Shown here: positions 28,683 through 36,929 of the stretch, one piece after another | Layout: each line of letters opens with the position of its first letter | How positions within the stretch are numbered: position 1 is the stretch's first letter | DNA from: Acutalibacter sp. 1XD8-36 | GTDB taxonomy: Bacteria; Bacillota; Clostridia; Oscillospirales; Acutalibacteraceae | NCBI RefSeq assembly: GCF_009917525.1 | Contig: NZ_QZDU01000001.1 | Location: 186,001 to 250,000, forward strand | DNA: 64,000 bases | Direction: 5' to 3' | Made by a program: the position numbers and the translations under genes | The notes under the pieces: model-generated | What the model was told of the DNA's origin: nothing | Databases searched by the model: none | What the model saw: the letters and a program-made list of their open reading frames with translations, nothing else

Positions 28683-29354
28683 ATGGATTTTCGTCATGAA
28701 TGGAAGCATGAAATATCCCTTGGAGACGTGCAGTATCTAAGGTCAAGGCTGTCAGCTGTAATGTGCATAGATTCATATGCACAAAATGGAAGCTATACCG
28801 TGAACAGTCTGTATTTCGACACTCCCGACAACAGGGCTCTGAGAGAGAAAATCAACGGTATTAGCCGCAGGGAGAAATTTCGGCTCAGGTATTATAACAG
28901 TGACACATCGGTGGTTCTGCTTGAGAAAAAGTTAAAAACAGGCGGTCTCTGCGCAAAGCTCCAAACTGAATTAACATTGGAAGACACTTTGGCGCTGGTA
29001 CATGGTAAGTACAAGGTTTTTGAGAGGAATAGCCCGCCACTTTTGCTTGAGCTGTACCAAAAGATGGCCATGCATGGGCTGAGGCCCAGGACTATTGTGC
29101 AGTATACCCGCGAGCCGTTTGTGTACGCTCCGGGTAACGTGCGGGTAACCCTCGACTACCACATCCGAACTGGAACTATCTCCAACGAATTCCTTAACCC
29201 AGACTGTTGTACGATACCTATTCCCAACAATCCGGCAGTGCTGGAGGTAAAATGGGATAGCTTCCTCCCCTCTATTATCAAGGACCTGGTGCAAAATCCC
29301 GGCACACGTACCGCAGCTTTTTCAAAATATGCCGCCTGCCGGATATATGGTTAA
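28683..29354 (+). CDS. VTC-domain polyphosphate polymerase-like protein
   Basis: 223 residues, nearly all a VTC (CYTH-like triphosphate tunnel) domain: SLYFDTPDNRALREKINGIS near 40-60, REKFRLRYY, EKKLK and late EVKWDSFLP. VTC proteins in yeast make polyphosphate, but the role of bacterial homologues in cotH operons is not settled. First gene of a three-gene operon with DUF4956 and CotH. Confidence 0.85.
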   Translation: MDFRHEWKHEISLGDVQYLRSRLSAVMCIDSYAQNGSYTVNSLYFDTPDNRALREKINGISRREKFRLRYYNSDTSVVLLEKKLKTGGLCAKLQTELTLEDTLALVHGKYKVFERNSPPLLLELYQKMAMHGLRPRTIVQYTREPFVYAPGNVRVTLDYHIRTGTISNEFLNPDCCTIPIPNNPAVLEVKWDSFLPSIIKDLVQNPGTRTAAFSKYAACRIYG

Positions 29355-29383
29355 AATACTAATTTCAAAAAAGGAGCAGATTT

Positions 29384-30055
29384 ATGTCGTTTCAGGATAT
29401 ATTCAAGTCAAGCTTTCTGGAAAAGGTCTCCAGCGTAAGTATTCTCGATATGGCCCTTGCCCTTGTACTTGCCTTTGGTATCGGTATGCTTATATTTCTA
29501 GTCTACAAAAAAACTTTTGCAGGGGTAATGTACTCCTCCAGCTTCGGCGTATCCCTTGTTGCAATGACTATGATAACAACCCTGGTAATACTCGCGGTCA
29601 CCTCTAACGTGGTTCTTTCCCTGGGTATGGTTGGCGCGCTGTCTATTGTGCGCTTTAGAGCGGCTATAAAGGAGCCGCTGGACATAGCGTTCCTGTTCTG
29701 GGCCATAGGAGCCGGTATTGTTTTAGCCGCCGGACTAATACCTCTGGCGGTGTTCGGAAGCGTTGTCATCGGTGCGGTGCTGCTGGTGTTTGCCAATGCC
29801 AAACCACATATGAACCCCTTCATCCTTGTCCTGCACTGCCGGGACCACGAGAGTGAGAGGCAGGCCATGAGCTTTATACAGGGCCAGGTCAAGCGCTGTG
29901 TGGTAAAGAGCAAGACCGCGCAGCAAGGGGCCATAGAGCTTAATCTTGAGGTCCGTATGAAAGATGAAAGCACCGAACTTGTAAATATTCTCTCCGAGAT
30001 GAACGGCATCGACCATGCGGTGCTGGTGAGCTATAACGGGGATTATATGGGCTGA
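29384..30055 (+). CDS. DUF4956 membrane protein
   Basis: 223 residues with three or four hydrophobic spans in the first 140 residues and a soluble C-terminal domain. GMVGALSIVRFRAAIKEP is the DUF4956 hallmark. It lies between the VTC and CotH genes, a conserved trio in Clostridia. Function unknown. Confidence 0.85.
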   Translation: MSFQDIFKSSFLEKVSSVSILDMALALVLAFGIGMLIFLVYKKTFAGVMYSSSFGVSLVAMTMITTLVILAVTSNVVLSLGMVGALSIVRFRAAIKEPLDIAFLFWAIGAGIVLAAGLIPLAVFGSVVIGAVLLVFANAKPHMNPFILVLHCRDHESERQAMSFIQGQVKRCVVKSKTAQQGAIELNLEVRMKDESTELVNILSEMNGIDHAVLVSYNGDYMG

Positions 30056-30070
30056 GAAAGGAGAAGCCGC

Positions 30071-31813
30071 ATGTCTACACATAGAAATATTGACAGGATA
30101 TGCTGTATCATACTGGCCCTAACCCTAATCCTGACAGTCCTCTTTGTAAGCGCGAAGGGAATGAGCTCAGAAAATACCCCTCAACCTATGGGCTACGAGA
30201 ACCGGCTTTTTGATACCGGCATAGTCCACACTCTTGATATCGTAATGGACGACTGGGACAGCTTTATCAGCACCTGTACTAACGAGGAATACTCTCCCTG
30301 CTCTGTCGCTATCGACGGTGAGTCCTTCAGGAACGTGGGCATACGCGCCAAGGGCAACACCTCTCTTACCCAGGTTGAGAGCTATGGCAATAACCGGTAC
30401 AGCTTTAAAATAGAATTTGACCACTACGAAAACAGCCAGAGCTACTACGGACTTGATAAGCTTAGCCTTAACAATATCATTCAAGATAACACATACATGA
30501 AGGATTATTTGTCCTATCAGATGATGGCCGAGTTTGGGGCGGTCTCCCCTCTTTGCAGCTATGTATATATTCGCGTTAACGGCGAAGACTGGGGATTATA
30601 TTTAGCTGTTGAGGGCGTGGAGGAATCCTTTTTGCAGCGCAATTACGGCGCTGACTATGGAGAGCTTTATAAGCCCGAAAGCCAGAACTTCGGCGGCAGA
30701 GATATTCAAGGAAACAAAGAAGGCTTTAAGCAGCGACCTGAAAACGCCGAATTTGGCATACCCGACATGCCTGAAGATGACATGGAATTCGGTGATGCTC
30801 CTGACACGGGGGATTTTAAGGTTCCCGGAAACTTTGATGGTTTCGGCGGCTTTGGCGGCTCGGCAAGCAGCGACGTGTCGCTTATCTATACAGATGATGA
30901 CTACTCCAGCTACAGCAACATTTTCGATAATGCAAAAACAGATATCACAAACCAGGATAAAGACCGGCTCATCTCCTCCCTGGAAAGCCTAAATCTTTGC
31001 CGGGATATCGACAGTACAGTTGATGTTGAGAACGTGATACGCTACTTTGTTGTACACAATTTTGTATGCAATTTTGACAGTTATACTGGCTCAATAGTAC
31101 ACAACTATTATTTGTATGAAGCTGACGGTAAACTCTCTATGATACCATGGGATTACAATCTGGCATTCGGCGGCTTTATGGGCGCCCAAGACGCAACTGC
31201 TCTGATAAACTATCCCATTGACACGCCTGTCTCCGGCGGGACAGTTGACAGCAGGCCTATGCTGGCCTGGATATTTTCAAATGATGAATATACACGGCTG
31301 TATCACCAGTATTTTGCGGAGTTTATCTCAAGCTATTTCGACAGCGGCACATTTTCCAGCGAGCTTGAGCGCGTCCAAGCTCTTATCGCCCCATATGTCG
31401 AGAAGGACCCCACCAGCTTCTGCACCTATGAGGACTTCCAGAAGGGAGTGGCGGCACTCAAGGATTTCTGCTTGCTGCGCGCTCAGAGTGTCAGCGGTCA
31501 GTTGGACGGCTCAATACCGTCAACCTCTGATGAGCAGGCTGAAAATACGTCCGCGCTTGTGGATGGTTCTAATGTCAATATCGCTGATATGGGTACTATG
31601 AACAACGACTTTGGAGGCAGGAACCAGGGCGGGCCGCCAGATATCCCGGAAGGCGGCGAAGCCCCAGACATCAGACAGCAGATAGGGGTTGAAGAACGAC
31701 ATCCGGGCGAGGCCGACACGCTTGACACAAGCGGATTGGCTATGGTTGGAGTGTGTGCTTTGGTGCTTATTATGGCTATTGTTGCCGTGATGGTATATAG
31801 AAAAAAGGCATAA
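30071..31813 (+). CDS. CotH-family kinase-like protein
   Basis: 580 residues: N-terminal membrane anchor (about 10-30), CotH kinase domain (about 50-440), C-terminal helix (about 555-577) with basic end. RAKGNTSL, NNIIQDNTYMKDYLSYQMM, YLAVEGVEESFL and IPWDYNLAFGG (metal-binding Asp) match CotH, an atypical kinase that phosphorylates spore coat proteins in Bacillus. A Gly/Phe/Asp-rich insert lies near 200-265. It is the last host gene before the prophage. Confidence 0.88.
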   Translation: MSTHRNIDRICCIILALTLILTVLFVSAKGMSSENTPQPMGYENRLFDTGIVHTLDIVMDDWDSFISTCTNEEYSPCSVAIDGESFRNVGIRAKGNTSLTQVESYGNNRYSFKIEFDHYENSQSYYGLDKLSLNNIIQDNTYMKDYLSYQMMAEFGAVSPLCSYVYIRVNGEDWGLYLAVEGVEESFLQRNYGADYGELYKPESQNFGGRDIQGNKEGFKQRPENAEFGIPDMPEDDMEFGDAPDTGDFKVPGNFDGFGGFGGSASSDVSLIYTDDDYSSYSNIFDNAKTDITNQDKDRLISSLESLNLCRDIDSTVDVENVIRYFVVHNFVCNFDSYTGSIVHNYYLYEADGKLSMIPWDYNLAFGGFMGAQDATALINYPIDTPVSGGTVDSRPMLAWIFSNDEYTRLYHQYFAEFISSYFDSGTFSSELERVQALIAPYVEKDPTSFCTYEDFQKGVAALKDFCLLRAQSVSGQLDGSIPSTSDEQAENTSALVDGSNVNIADMGTMNNDFGGRNQGGPPDIPEGGEAPDIRQQIGVEERHPGEADTLDTSGLAMVGVCALVLIMAIVAVMVYRKKA

Positions 31814-31818
31814 ATTAT

Positions 31819-31846
31819 GACCCGGGCTGTGAAGCCTGGGCCGATT
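31819..31846. terminator. Host terminator between cotH and the original queA end
   Basis: CCCGGGCT GTGA AGCCTGGG hairpin with T/A-rich flanks, directly after cotH and just past the displaced queA 3' terminus. In the uninterrupted chromosome it would stand between two convergent genes. Confidence 0.55.
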
Positions 31847-31857
31847 TATGTCAGGAT

Positions 31858-31874
31858 ATAAACATTGCATCCCC
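31858..31874. repeat. Left attachment site, with relict queA terminus
   Basis: ATAAACATTGCATCCCC matches the right copy ATAAACATCGCATCCCC at 16 of 17 positions. Read leftward it encodes GDAMFIS and a stop, a typical QueA C-terminus, so it is the original end of queA displaced by integration. The exact crossover within the repeat is unknown. Confidence 0.75.
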
Positions 31875-32006
31875 CATGACCACGGGAGACCCGATACCAC
31901 CCCGGCAAGCACCCTAAAAAGTGCTACAAATCAAGGGCTTAGAAGCCCCTGAAGGCTGCGGGACGCCGCCCAATACCTTCGGGTGGGAAAAGTATTGTCT
32001 CAGTAA

Positions 32007-32029
32007 AAAAGCCCCTTATAGGGGCTTTT
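32007..32029 (-). terminator. Terminator of the leftmost prophage operon
   Basis: AAAGCCCC TATAA GGGGCTTTTTT read on the minus strand, just after the DUF2442 gene. The 130 bases between it and the left att site hold short hairpins (for example 31934-31949) but no gene that I can see. Confidence 0.8.
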
Positions 32030-32035
32030 GGTCGG

Positions 32036-32290
32036 TTAGGCCGGGGCGCTGCACTCATACAACTCATGGGGAGCGATGTCCTGACCGTTGCTCCACTCGA
32101 TGCCCGTTCCGCCCGGAAGCATACGGACCGTTCTAAAGTAGGACTCGTCTCTCAGCTCGCCATACCAAGGGCCGCTGGCATAAGGGGAAACGTCAAATAG
32201 CTTGACCTCCCCAGTCTCGTAGGTGAGTCGGAGCTTCAGGTGGTCTACCGGCTCCGCTTTCACCAATCTCGGCTGCAACATGGACGCCAC
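32036..32290 (-). CDS. DUF2442 protein
   Basis: 84 residues. LRLTYETGEVKLFDVSPY and the late GTGIEWSNGQDIAPHELY fit DUF2442, a small domain frequently encoded next to DUF4160, as here (five bases apart). The pair is discussed as toxin-antitoxin-like by gene context only; no activity can be read from sequence. Last gene of the prophage's left operon. Confidence 0.8.
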   Translation of the reverse strand: MASMLQPRLVKAEPVDHLKLRLTYETGEVKLFDVSPYASGPWYGELRDESYFRTVRMLPGGTGIEWSNGQDIAPHELYECSAPA

Positions 32291-32295
32291 CTCCT

Positions 32296-32568
32296 TTACT
32301 TCAGCGGGTCAATGCGGAAGAACTGCTCACCGTTGGACAGCAACTTCCAGTTCGCTTCAAGGTCCTCATGGTGTATATCCATCCAGACTTCCAGCATCTT
32401 CAGCTTATTCCTCGGAAAATTCTTTTCTCCTTCGAGAACCGTCCCATCCAGAGCGACCACGACCTCCTCGCCGGAATACTCAGCGTGGATGTGGGGCATA
32501 TTGTGTTTCCCGCCCTGCTCCCGATACATACGGACGATGATTCCGAAGAACATACTCAACACTGGCAT
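32296..32568 (-). CDS. DUF4160 protein
   Basis: 90 residues from the ATG at 32568. FFGIIVRMY then NMPHIHAEYSGEEVVVALDG is the DUF4160 core with its conserved PHIHA. Adjacent DUF2442 is its usual partner. Function unknown. Confidence 0.8.
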   Translation of the reverse strand: MPVLSMFFGIIVRMYREQGGKHNMPHIHAEYSGEEVVVALDGTVLEGEKNFPRNKLKMLEVWMDIHHEDLEANWKLLSNGEQFFRIDPLK

Positions 32569-32651
32569 ATCAAACACCCCGCTTTCTATTCTTATTCTAT
32601 CAGATTTTCGCCCGATATGCAATCAGATTTTGGGACAGCCTGATAAGATTT

Positions 32652-33005
32652 TTACTTCTTCTGCCCGTATGTGATTTCTGGCAGCCATTCGTACCGCTTC
32701 TCAAACGGCACGAAGTCGCCGCTCTTACCGCAGATACGCTTCATGGCTGCGTCCATCTTCTCTCGTGCGTAGTCCGCCTCCGGGTTCCTCGTCAGGGCGT
32801 CGAAGAAGTCATCGTAATATCTGCCCCACGCTTCCAGCACCTTCTTCAGCCGCTCATATCCGAACACATCCTTCCCCATGACCTCCGGGTCATTCAATGT
32901 TAGGATGAGCGTGTCCGTCATGTACTGCTGGTAGGTTTGGCGGGTGGCGTCCTGAAGAACACTGTCCCGAACCTTCCGCCGGGCAAGGTAGCCGTTCTTT
33001 GCCAT
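32652..33005 (-). CDS. Phage-type hypothetical protein
   Basis: 117 residues, mostly helical and polar: MAKNGYLARRKVRDSV, then WGRYYDDFFDAL. No family recognised; similar small proteins occur in gut Firmicutes phages and plasmids. It starts four bases after the upstream stop. Confidence 0.65.
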   Translation of the reverse strand: MAKNGYLARRKVRDSVLQDATRQTYQQYMTDTLILTLNDPEVMGKDVFGYERLKKVLEAWGRYYDDFFDALTRNPEADYAREKMDAAMKRICGKSGDFVPFEKRYEWLPEITYGQKK

Positions 33006-33009
33006 GGTA

Positions 33010-33546
33010 TCATCCTCCGCTGCTAATCATAATCCCGGTGAAGTCGCTCTGGCCGATGACCACCTCCCCGTTCTCCCACATCTCCCGCACTCTCTCCTCG
33101 GCCTCAGCCCAGCTCGCCGCCAGCACCGGCACCAGTTTCTTCCGATGCTCAACGATGACCACGTTGTACCGGCGCACCGTGGGAGGGATGACCCTCTCCG
33201 CCTTCGTCAGCAGGGTCTCCAGAATGAGCGTGTCCTTCCGAAGTTCGAGCTGGTCGTCATAGTCCGGGGACTCTTCGGAGTAGCTGTCCAGCAGCATCTT
33301 CTCGTTCAGCTCCTTGCACAGCTCCACGATGTCCCGGACTGTCTGAGGTTCATCGTGGCTATTGTCCTCACCGGCGCTCTCGTCGTGCAGGTAGAGCTTG
33401 TAGTCATCGTCCGTCAGCAGCTCATACCCGTGGACTTTGATGTAGGCAAGGACTATCTCGGCCTCCGTGCCGCAGATGGTCACGCCCTGACGGGCGGAAG
33501 AAGCTACCAGAGCCTCAGTCGATTTGATTCTCTTCACAGTCTTCAT
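33010..33546 (-). CDS. Hypothetical protein with DpnD/PcfM-like C-terminus
   Basis: 178 residues from the ATG at 33546 (GGAG six bases upstream). The middle is acidic. The C-terminal part RRYNVVIVEHRKKLVPVLAA...AEERVREMWENGE resembles the DpnD/PcfM-like domain of unknown function on mobile elements. It overlaps the upstream small gene. Confidence 0.65.
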   Translation of the reverse strand: MKTVKRIKSTEALVASSARQGVTICGTEAEIVLAYIKVHGYELLTDDDYKLYLHDESAGEDNSHDEPQTVRDIVELCKELNEKMLLDSYSEESPDYDDQLELRKDTLILETLLTKAERVIPPTVRRYNVVIVEHRKKLVPVLAASWAEAEERVREMWENGEVVIGQSDFTGIMISSGG

Positions 33547-33667
33547 CCTCCTCTCCGTTCTCCACCGGCATATCGCAGGTGTTGCAGTAGCCGTCATAGA
33601 ACATGGCGGCCCATCCCTTGTTCGGGCGTAGCTTCTCGCCGCATACGGGCAGGTCATCCCTCCTCAC
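33515..33667 (-). CDS. Small Cys-containing hypothetical protein
   Basis: About 50 residues if the GTG at 33667 is the start; start uncertain. It reads KGWAAMFYDGYCNTCDMPVENG, a CxxC motif with acidic tail ending ENQID, of a kind seen in short phage zinc-ribbon-like proteins. Confidence 0.4.
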   Translation of the reverse strand: MRRDDLPVCGEKLRPNKGWAAMFYDGYCNTCDMPVENGEEDEDCEENQID

Positions 33668-33908
33668 CCCCTTGACCGAGCTGGCGACCGCACTCAGGAC
33701 AAAACTTCGGGTAGTAGTGGTCCGTCTCGCCGTCTCCAACCGCCGCCATAAACAGTCGTCCATCGGCCTCAGCCCCGAAGTACAGCCCAGACCATCCACC
33801 CTCAGCGATGAGGGTTTGGCTATCGCTCTGGTAGTAGCTTCCGTCTCCGAGGATGGATGTCTTGATGCTGCACAGTTTGCACGGCGTTCTGGGTTCCATC
33901 ATAATCAC
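33654..33908 (-). CDS. Small zinc-ribbon-like hypothetical protein
   Basis: 84 residues from GTG 33908 (or ATG 33902). Two cysteine pairs, CKLC near residue 11 and CPEC near 70, can form a zinc ribbon. The GTG overlaps the previous stop (GTGA), indicating coupled translation. Function unknown. Confidence 0.6.
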   Translation of the reverse strand: MIMMEPRTPCKLCSIKTSILGDGSYYQSDSQTLIAEGGWSGLYFGAEADGRLFMAAVGDGETDHYYPKFCPECGRQLGQGGEEG

Positions 33909-34081
33909 GGGTCATCCCTCTCATTCTGCTCGCAGAACTCCTTCCACGCCTCCTCGCAATAATCTCCCTCGCAGGCGCCGAGCCGGGAAGTCTCGCCCCG
34001 CATATACGGGCAATACTGCGGGTCGCAAAGGGTGCCATCTTCACAGGCCGCCGCAAACCTTTTCTCCTCGTCTACGTTCAC
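33905..34081 (-). CDS. 58-residue Cys-rich acidic protein
   Basis: GTG at 34081 overlaps the stop of the upstream gene by four bases, and its own TGA overlaps the next start. It has six cysteines (CEDGTLC, CPYM, CEGDYC, FC) and many Glu/Asp. Tight packing on both sides supports a real gene. Probably metal-binding or disulphide-bearing; function unknown. Confidence 0.6.
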   Translation of the reverse strand: MNVDEEKRFAAACEDGTLCDPQYCPYMRGETSRLGACEGDYCEEAWKEFCEQNERDDP

Positions 34082-34518
34082 TCCCCCTCACCTCCCGTCA
34101 GGAAGAAACCCACGTTGTCCTCGAACTCGTCCACCGCTTCCGGCAGATACCGCCGATAGGTGGAGCCGTTCTTCTCAAACCAGACGTGCGTGGCAAGGAA
34201 GTTGAAATCCCCGCCGATGTCATCGTCTGGATTCAGGAGGCGGAGGGCATCCAGCTCCTCGGCCTCCTCCGGCTCCAGCTTGCCGTGGATGCTCTCTTCC
34301 GCCTCCAGCACGAGAATCCTCTCGCTGACCGCTTTCTTCAGGTTGATGATGCCGATGCTGACAGCGCCCCTCAGCACATCGTTGAAGTCGAGGCCCTCAC
34401 GGGGCCAATCCATCTGGTCCAGAATCTCGTCCCAGCCGTAGCCGATGCGGTCGATAATCTCCAAATCCATGCTGCCGCAGGACAGCATCTCGCACAGCAG
34501 GCTTTGCGCTCCGCTCAT
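34078..34518 (-). CDS. Acidic hypothetical phage protein
   Basis: 146 residues from the ATG at 34518 (GAGGAGG upstream). Strongly acidic, with ILDQMDWPREGLDFNDVLRG and a C-terminal YLPEAVDEFEDNVGFF. No family recognised. Confidence 0.6.
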   Translation of the reverse strand: MSGAQSLLCEMLSCGSMDLEIIDRIGYGWDEILDQMDWPREGLDFNDVLRGAVSIGIINLKKAVSERILVLEAEESIHGKLEPEEAEELDALRLLNPDDDIGGDFNFLATHVWFEKNGSTYRRYLPEAVDEFEDNVGFFLTGGEGE

Positions 34519-34531
34519 TCTCTTCCCCTCC

Positions 34532-34915
34532 TCACACCAAATACCTACACATGAACCGCTCAAAATCATCGAAGTCGGCCCACTCAGATGTACCATCGCC
34601 GGTCTCCTGCAACCGCTTCCACAGCTCCATCAAGTAGCAGTCGTAGACGTGGGTGTCAGCGTCAAGGTCGTGGTGCAGGCAGAACGCCGTCCACAGCATC
34701 CGCAGGCGGTCCCGGCAGATTTCCTCATCGAAGCAGCTCTCGGCCACATAGCCGGTAAGAAACTCGAACTCAGCCAAAATCGGAATGCTGTTATTCAGAT
34801 GTTCAATGGCATCAGCAGCCTCATCCATGAGCCCCATATGCCGACCGATAGATGAGCCGTTTTGCAACCCATACAGACGCAACTCTTTCTGAAGAGTATC
34901 GTACTTATCATGCAT
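34532..34915 (-). CDS. Hypothetical phage protein
   Basis: 127 residues from the ATG at 34915, nine bases after AAGGAGG. Helical, acidic; C-terminus WADFDDFERFMCRYLV. It overlaps the start region of the upstream gene by eight bases. Function unknown. Confidence 0.6.
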   Translation of the reverse strand: MHDKYDTLQKELRLYGLQNGSSIGRHMGLMDEAADAIEHLNNSIPILAEFEFLTGYVAESCFDEEICRDRLRMLWTAFCLHHDLDADTHVYDCYLMELWKRLQETGDGTSEWADFDDFERFMCRYLV

Positions 34916-35297
34916 TAGCATGTTCCTCCTTCCATTTGGGCCAGTTTTCGTCCTCACATTCTCCGGGGATGTCTCGAATGGGGCATCCCTCACAAAGAGG
35001 GAACCGACCGCAAAACTCGTCGAAGCCCACATCCTCCATCCACCTTGGCTTGCCGTCAACTCCCTGCTGAGGACAATCTCCGTTCAAAGAACAGGAATCG
35101 CAATTATACGTTTCATTCTCGCAGTTGTCTTCCTCTTCTTCCACATCCGGCTCCTCAATGTACCCTTCGTCCACAAGGTGTCCGAAGAATCCATCATCAA
35201 GTAGCTGATCACCATGCCAGTCAGTGAACAGGCGAGCCACCGTCTCACCATTGAGTTTGGTCAACACGTTATACATTTCCTTTTGGCGTTCGTCCAT
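34908..35297 (-). CDS. Cys-rich hypothetical protein
   Basis: 129 residues. The N-terminal 50 residues are helical (LTKLNGETVARLFTDWHG), followed by an EEEED stretch and eight or more cysteines (CENETYNCDSCSLNGDC, CGRFPLCEGC). A metal-binding tail is likely. Unknown function. Confidence 0.6.
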   Translation of the reverse strand: MDERQKEMYNVLTKLNGETVARLFTDWHGDQLLDDGFFGHLVDEGYIEEPDVEEEEDNCENETYNCDSCSLNGDCPQQGVDGKPRWMEDVGFDEFCGRFPLCEGCPIRDIPGECEDENWPKWKEEHANA

Positions 35298-35298
35298 G

Positions 35299-35550
35299 TT
35301 ACGCCCCCTCCTTCTTCCCGACTTTTATAAAATACGGGGTGTAAGCGAAAGCACAATCAAACATTGGCCTATTGGTCACTTGGTCTCTGAATATCGGACA
35401 GTGCCAATGGAGACTATACCCATTTTCCTTGCACCACTCGTCCACTACTCGCTTCGTGAGCGGCGTCACGAAAACGTAGAGGTCGGACTCATGGCTGAAT
35501 ATCTGGTCTCTCGGATAACCGGCGGCCAGCAGTCGCTCCATCAGGGTCAC
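35299..35550 (-). CDS. Hypothetical phage protein
   Basis: 83 residues from a GTG at 35550 that sits nine bases after AAGGAGG. It reads ERLLAAGYPRDQIFSHESDLYVFVTPLTKR, a compact alpha/beta protein common in Firmicutes phages but unnamed. It overlaps the upstream stop. Confidence 0.55.
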   Translation of the reverse strand: MTLMERLLAAGYPRDQIFSHESDLYVFVTPLTKRVVDEWCKENGYSLHWHCPIFRDQVTNRPMFDCAFAYTPYFIKVGKKEGA

Positions 35551-35554
35551 GTTT

Positions 35555-36070
35555 CTATTCCTCCTTCTCTGCCAAATGCGGGAGTTCGCCCCACTGCACA
35601 TCAACGTATTGCGGACTGTTCATCACAATGAAATAGTAGAGGCCATCCCGGAATTCTTTCATAGCAAGCCGAAGTGGGTCCTTGTAGGTGGCGTCCTCCG
35701 CTGTCTGGTAGAGCCAGCAGTCGAGGAGCTTTGCGAGTTGGTAGTGCCACGGGCAGACAGCAAAGCCGTGCTCCCGGTACTCCGGTCTATGGTGTACGAT
35801 GTACTTGCTGCCATCAATAGTCGGGGCCTCCTCGTCGGCGGGTTCCTCATGTCCCGCATAGCGCCCATTGTAGGCGCGAATGTTGACTGCGTAGAGCCTG
35901 CGGTAGATGTCCTCCGCGTAGTAGGTACAGGAGATTTTGCAGTCGGTCAGCTCTCTGTAGAGACTGTCCGGAGCCTCAAAGCCCCAATAGTTGTAGTCGC
36001 AGTTGAGCCGGGTTTCGACGGCGTTTGCCAGCGCCGCCAGCGGCTCCGGGTTCATTACAATGCAGGACAT
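35555..36070 (-). CDS. Hypothetical phage protein
   Basis: 171 residues from the ATG at 36070 (AAGGGGGT upstream). N-terminal half helical with aromatic residues (NYWGFEAPDSLYRELTDCK); C-terminal half WHYQLAKLLDCWLYQTAE. No family recognised. Confidence 0.6.
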   Translation of the reverse strand: MSCIVMNPEPLAALANAVETRLNCDYNYWGFEAPDSLYRELTDCKISCTYYAEDIYRRLYAVNIRAYNGRYAGHEEPADEEAPTIDGSKYIVHHRPEYREHGFAVCPWHYQLAKLLDCWLYQTAEDATYKDPLRLAMKEFRDGLYYFIVMNSPQYVDVQWGELPHLAEKEE

Positions 36071-36074
36071 TGTT

Positions 36075-36506
36075 TTACCCCCTTTCCCAAATCGCTCTGC
36101 GGGCTTTCTCAAAGCCGTGCAGGAGCCTTGCGTCTGCCTGTATCTGCTCCATCGTGTAGCCGAGCGCGTCCAGAGTGTCCTCGCTGTCCCCGGTGTAGCC
36201 ATACTCATGGTCGGCCAGCTCCGCAAGAAACATCTGGTAGATGAAGTCGTCCCCGGTCTTGTCCTCCGCAATGGCAGCCGTCATCTCCGCGCTGTGGCGC
36301 TCTGTCGTCTGGTGGAGCAGGTCAGCGTCCTTTTTCTGGACGTAACCTCCTGCTCCGATGGAGTAGATTTTGCCCACGTCCTTATCGGGGTCGAGGCCCC
36401 ATTCTCTCATCATCTCGTCGAACTGTTTCCGGCTGAAGGCGAAGCCCAGCGGCAGGGCATTGAACTCCTTCTGCTGGCGCTGGCGCATCTCTGCGTACTT
36501 ATTCAT
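36075..36506 (-). CDS. Hypothetical phage protein
   Basis: 143 residues from the ATG at 36506 (GAGGAGG upstream). It starts MNKYAEMRQRQQKEFNALPL and has HEYGYTGDSEDTLDALGYT, a conserved pattern in gut phage and plasmid proteins of unknown function. It overlaps the upstream gene by eight bases. Confidence 0.65.
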   Translation of the reverse strand: MNKYAEMRQRQQKEFNALPLGFAFSRKQFDEMMREWGLDPDKDVGKIYSIGAGGYVQKKDADLLHQTTERHSAEMTAAIAEDKTGDDFIYQMFLAELADHEYGYTGDSEDTLDALGYTMEQIQADARLLHGFEKARRAIWERG

Positions 36507-36708
36507 GGTCTGTGTCCTCCTCACATAAGAAATATTTTCCGGCTTCTTCGTAACCAATTAGTTTCCTGCCGTCCTTTAAGAAAAACAATGTTGTGTATGG
36601 GTGGGAAAGTCCACAAGTAAAAGGTTTTTTTGGCTCCTTTATCTCTAACATTACATTGAGAGGGCCTATCTTTTCGTAGAACTCCTCGCTCGTGACTTGC
36701 TTCTTCAT
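36499..36708 (-). CDS. Small hypothetical protein
   Basis: 69 residues, AT-richer than its neighbours, with FTCGLSHPYTTLFFLKDGRKLIGYEE suggesting a small beta-rich fold. The base composition hints at a different origin from adjacent genes. Unknown function. Confidence 0.5.
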   Translation of the reverse strand: MKKQVTSEEFYEKIGPLNVMLEIKEPKKPFTCGLSHPYTTLFFLKDGRKLIGYEEAGKYFLCEEDTDHE

Positions 36709-36720
36709 ATAAGCCTCCAG

Positions 36721-36918
36721 TTACATAAATTCCGGCATTGTACCGATGATTTTGCGAATCCGGGTCTCGCTGACCTGAAACGGTTTCTTACGGGTACTGT
36801 TGTCCATCATAATCTGCGTGTATATCATCATGGGAAGCTCGAAAAGGGCTATGCACTTCGGGTACAGACGGACAGCCTGATTCCTGATTTCAAGGTCGAT
36901 TTCCTCGTTCCGTGTCAT
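36721..36918 (-). CDS. Small hypothetical protein
   Basis: 65 residues, basic/helical with C-terminal VSETRIRKIIGTMPEFM. No family recognised. Ribosome site AAGGAGGACAAAG before the ATG. Confidence 0.5.
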   Translation of the reverse strand: MTRNEEIDLEIRNQAVRLYPKCIALFELPMMIYTQIMMDNSTRKKPFQVSETRIRKIIGTMPEFM

Positions 36919-36929
36919 CTTTGTCCTCC

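Noticed and set aside
30167-30484. Minus-strand frame inside cotH
   Set aside because: Antisense shadow of a clear CotH coding region; no ribosome site.
33820-34056. 78-residue minus-strand frame
   Set aside because: It runs in a different frame from the compact, overlap-coupled 58-residue gene at 33905-34081 and has no ribosome site.
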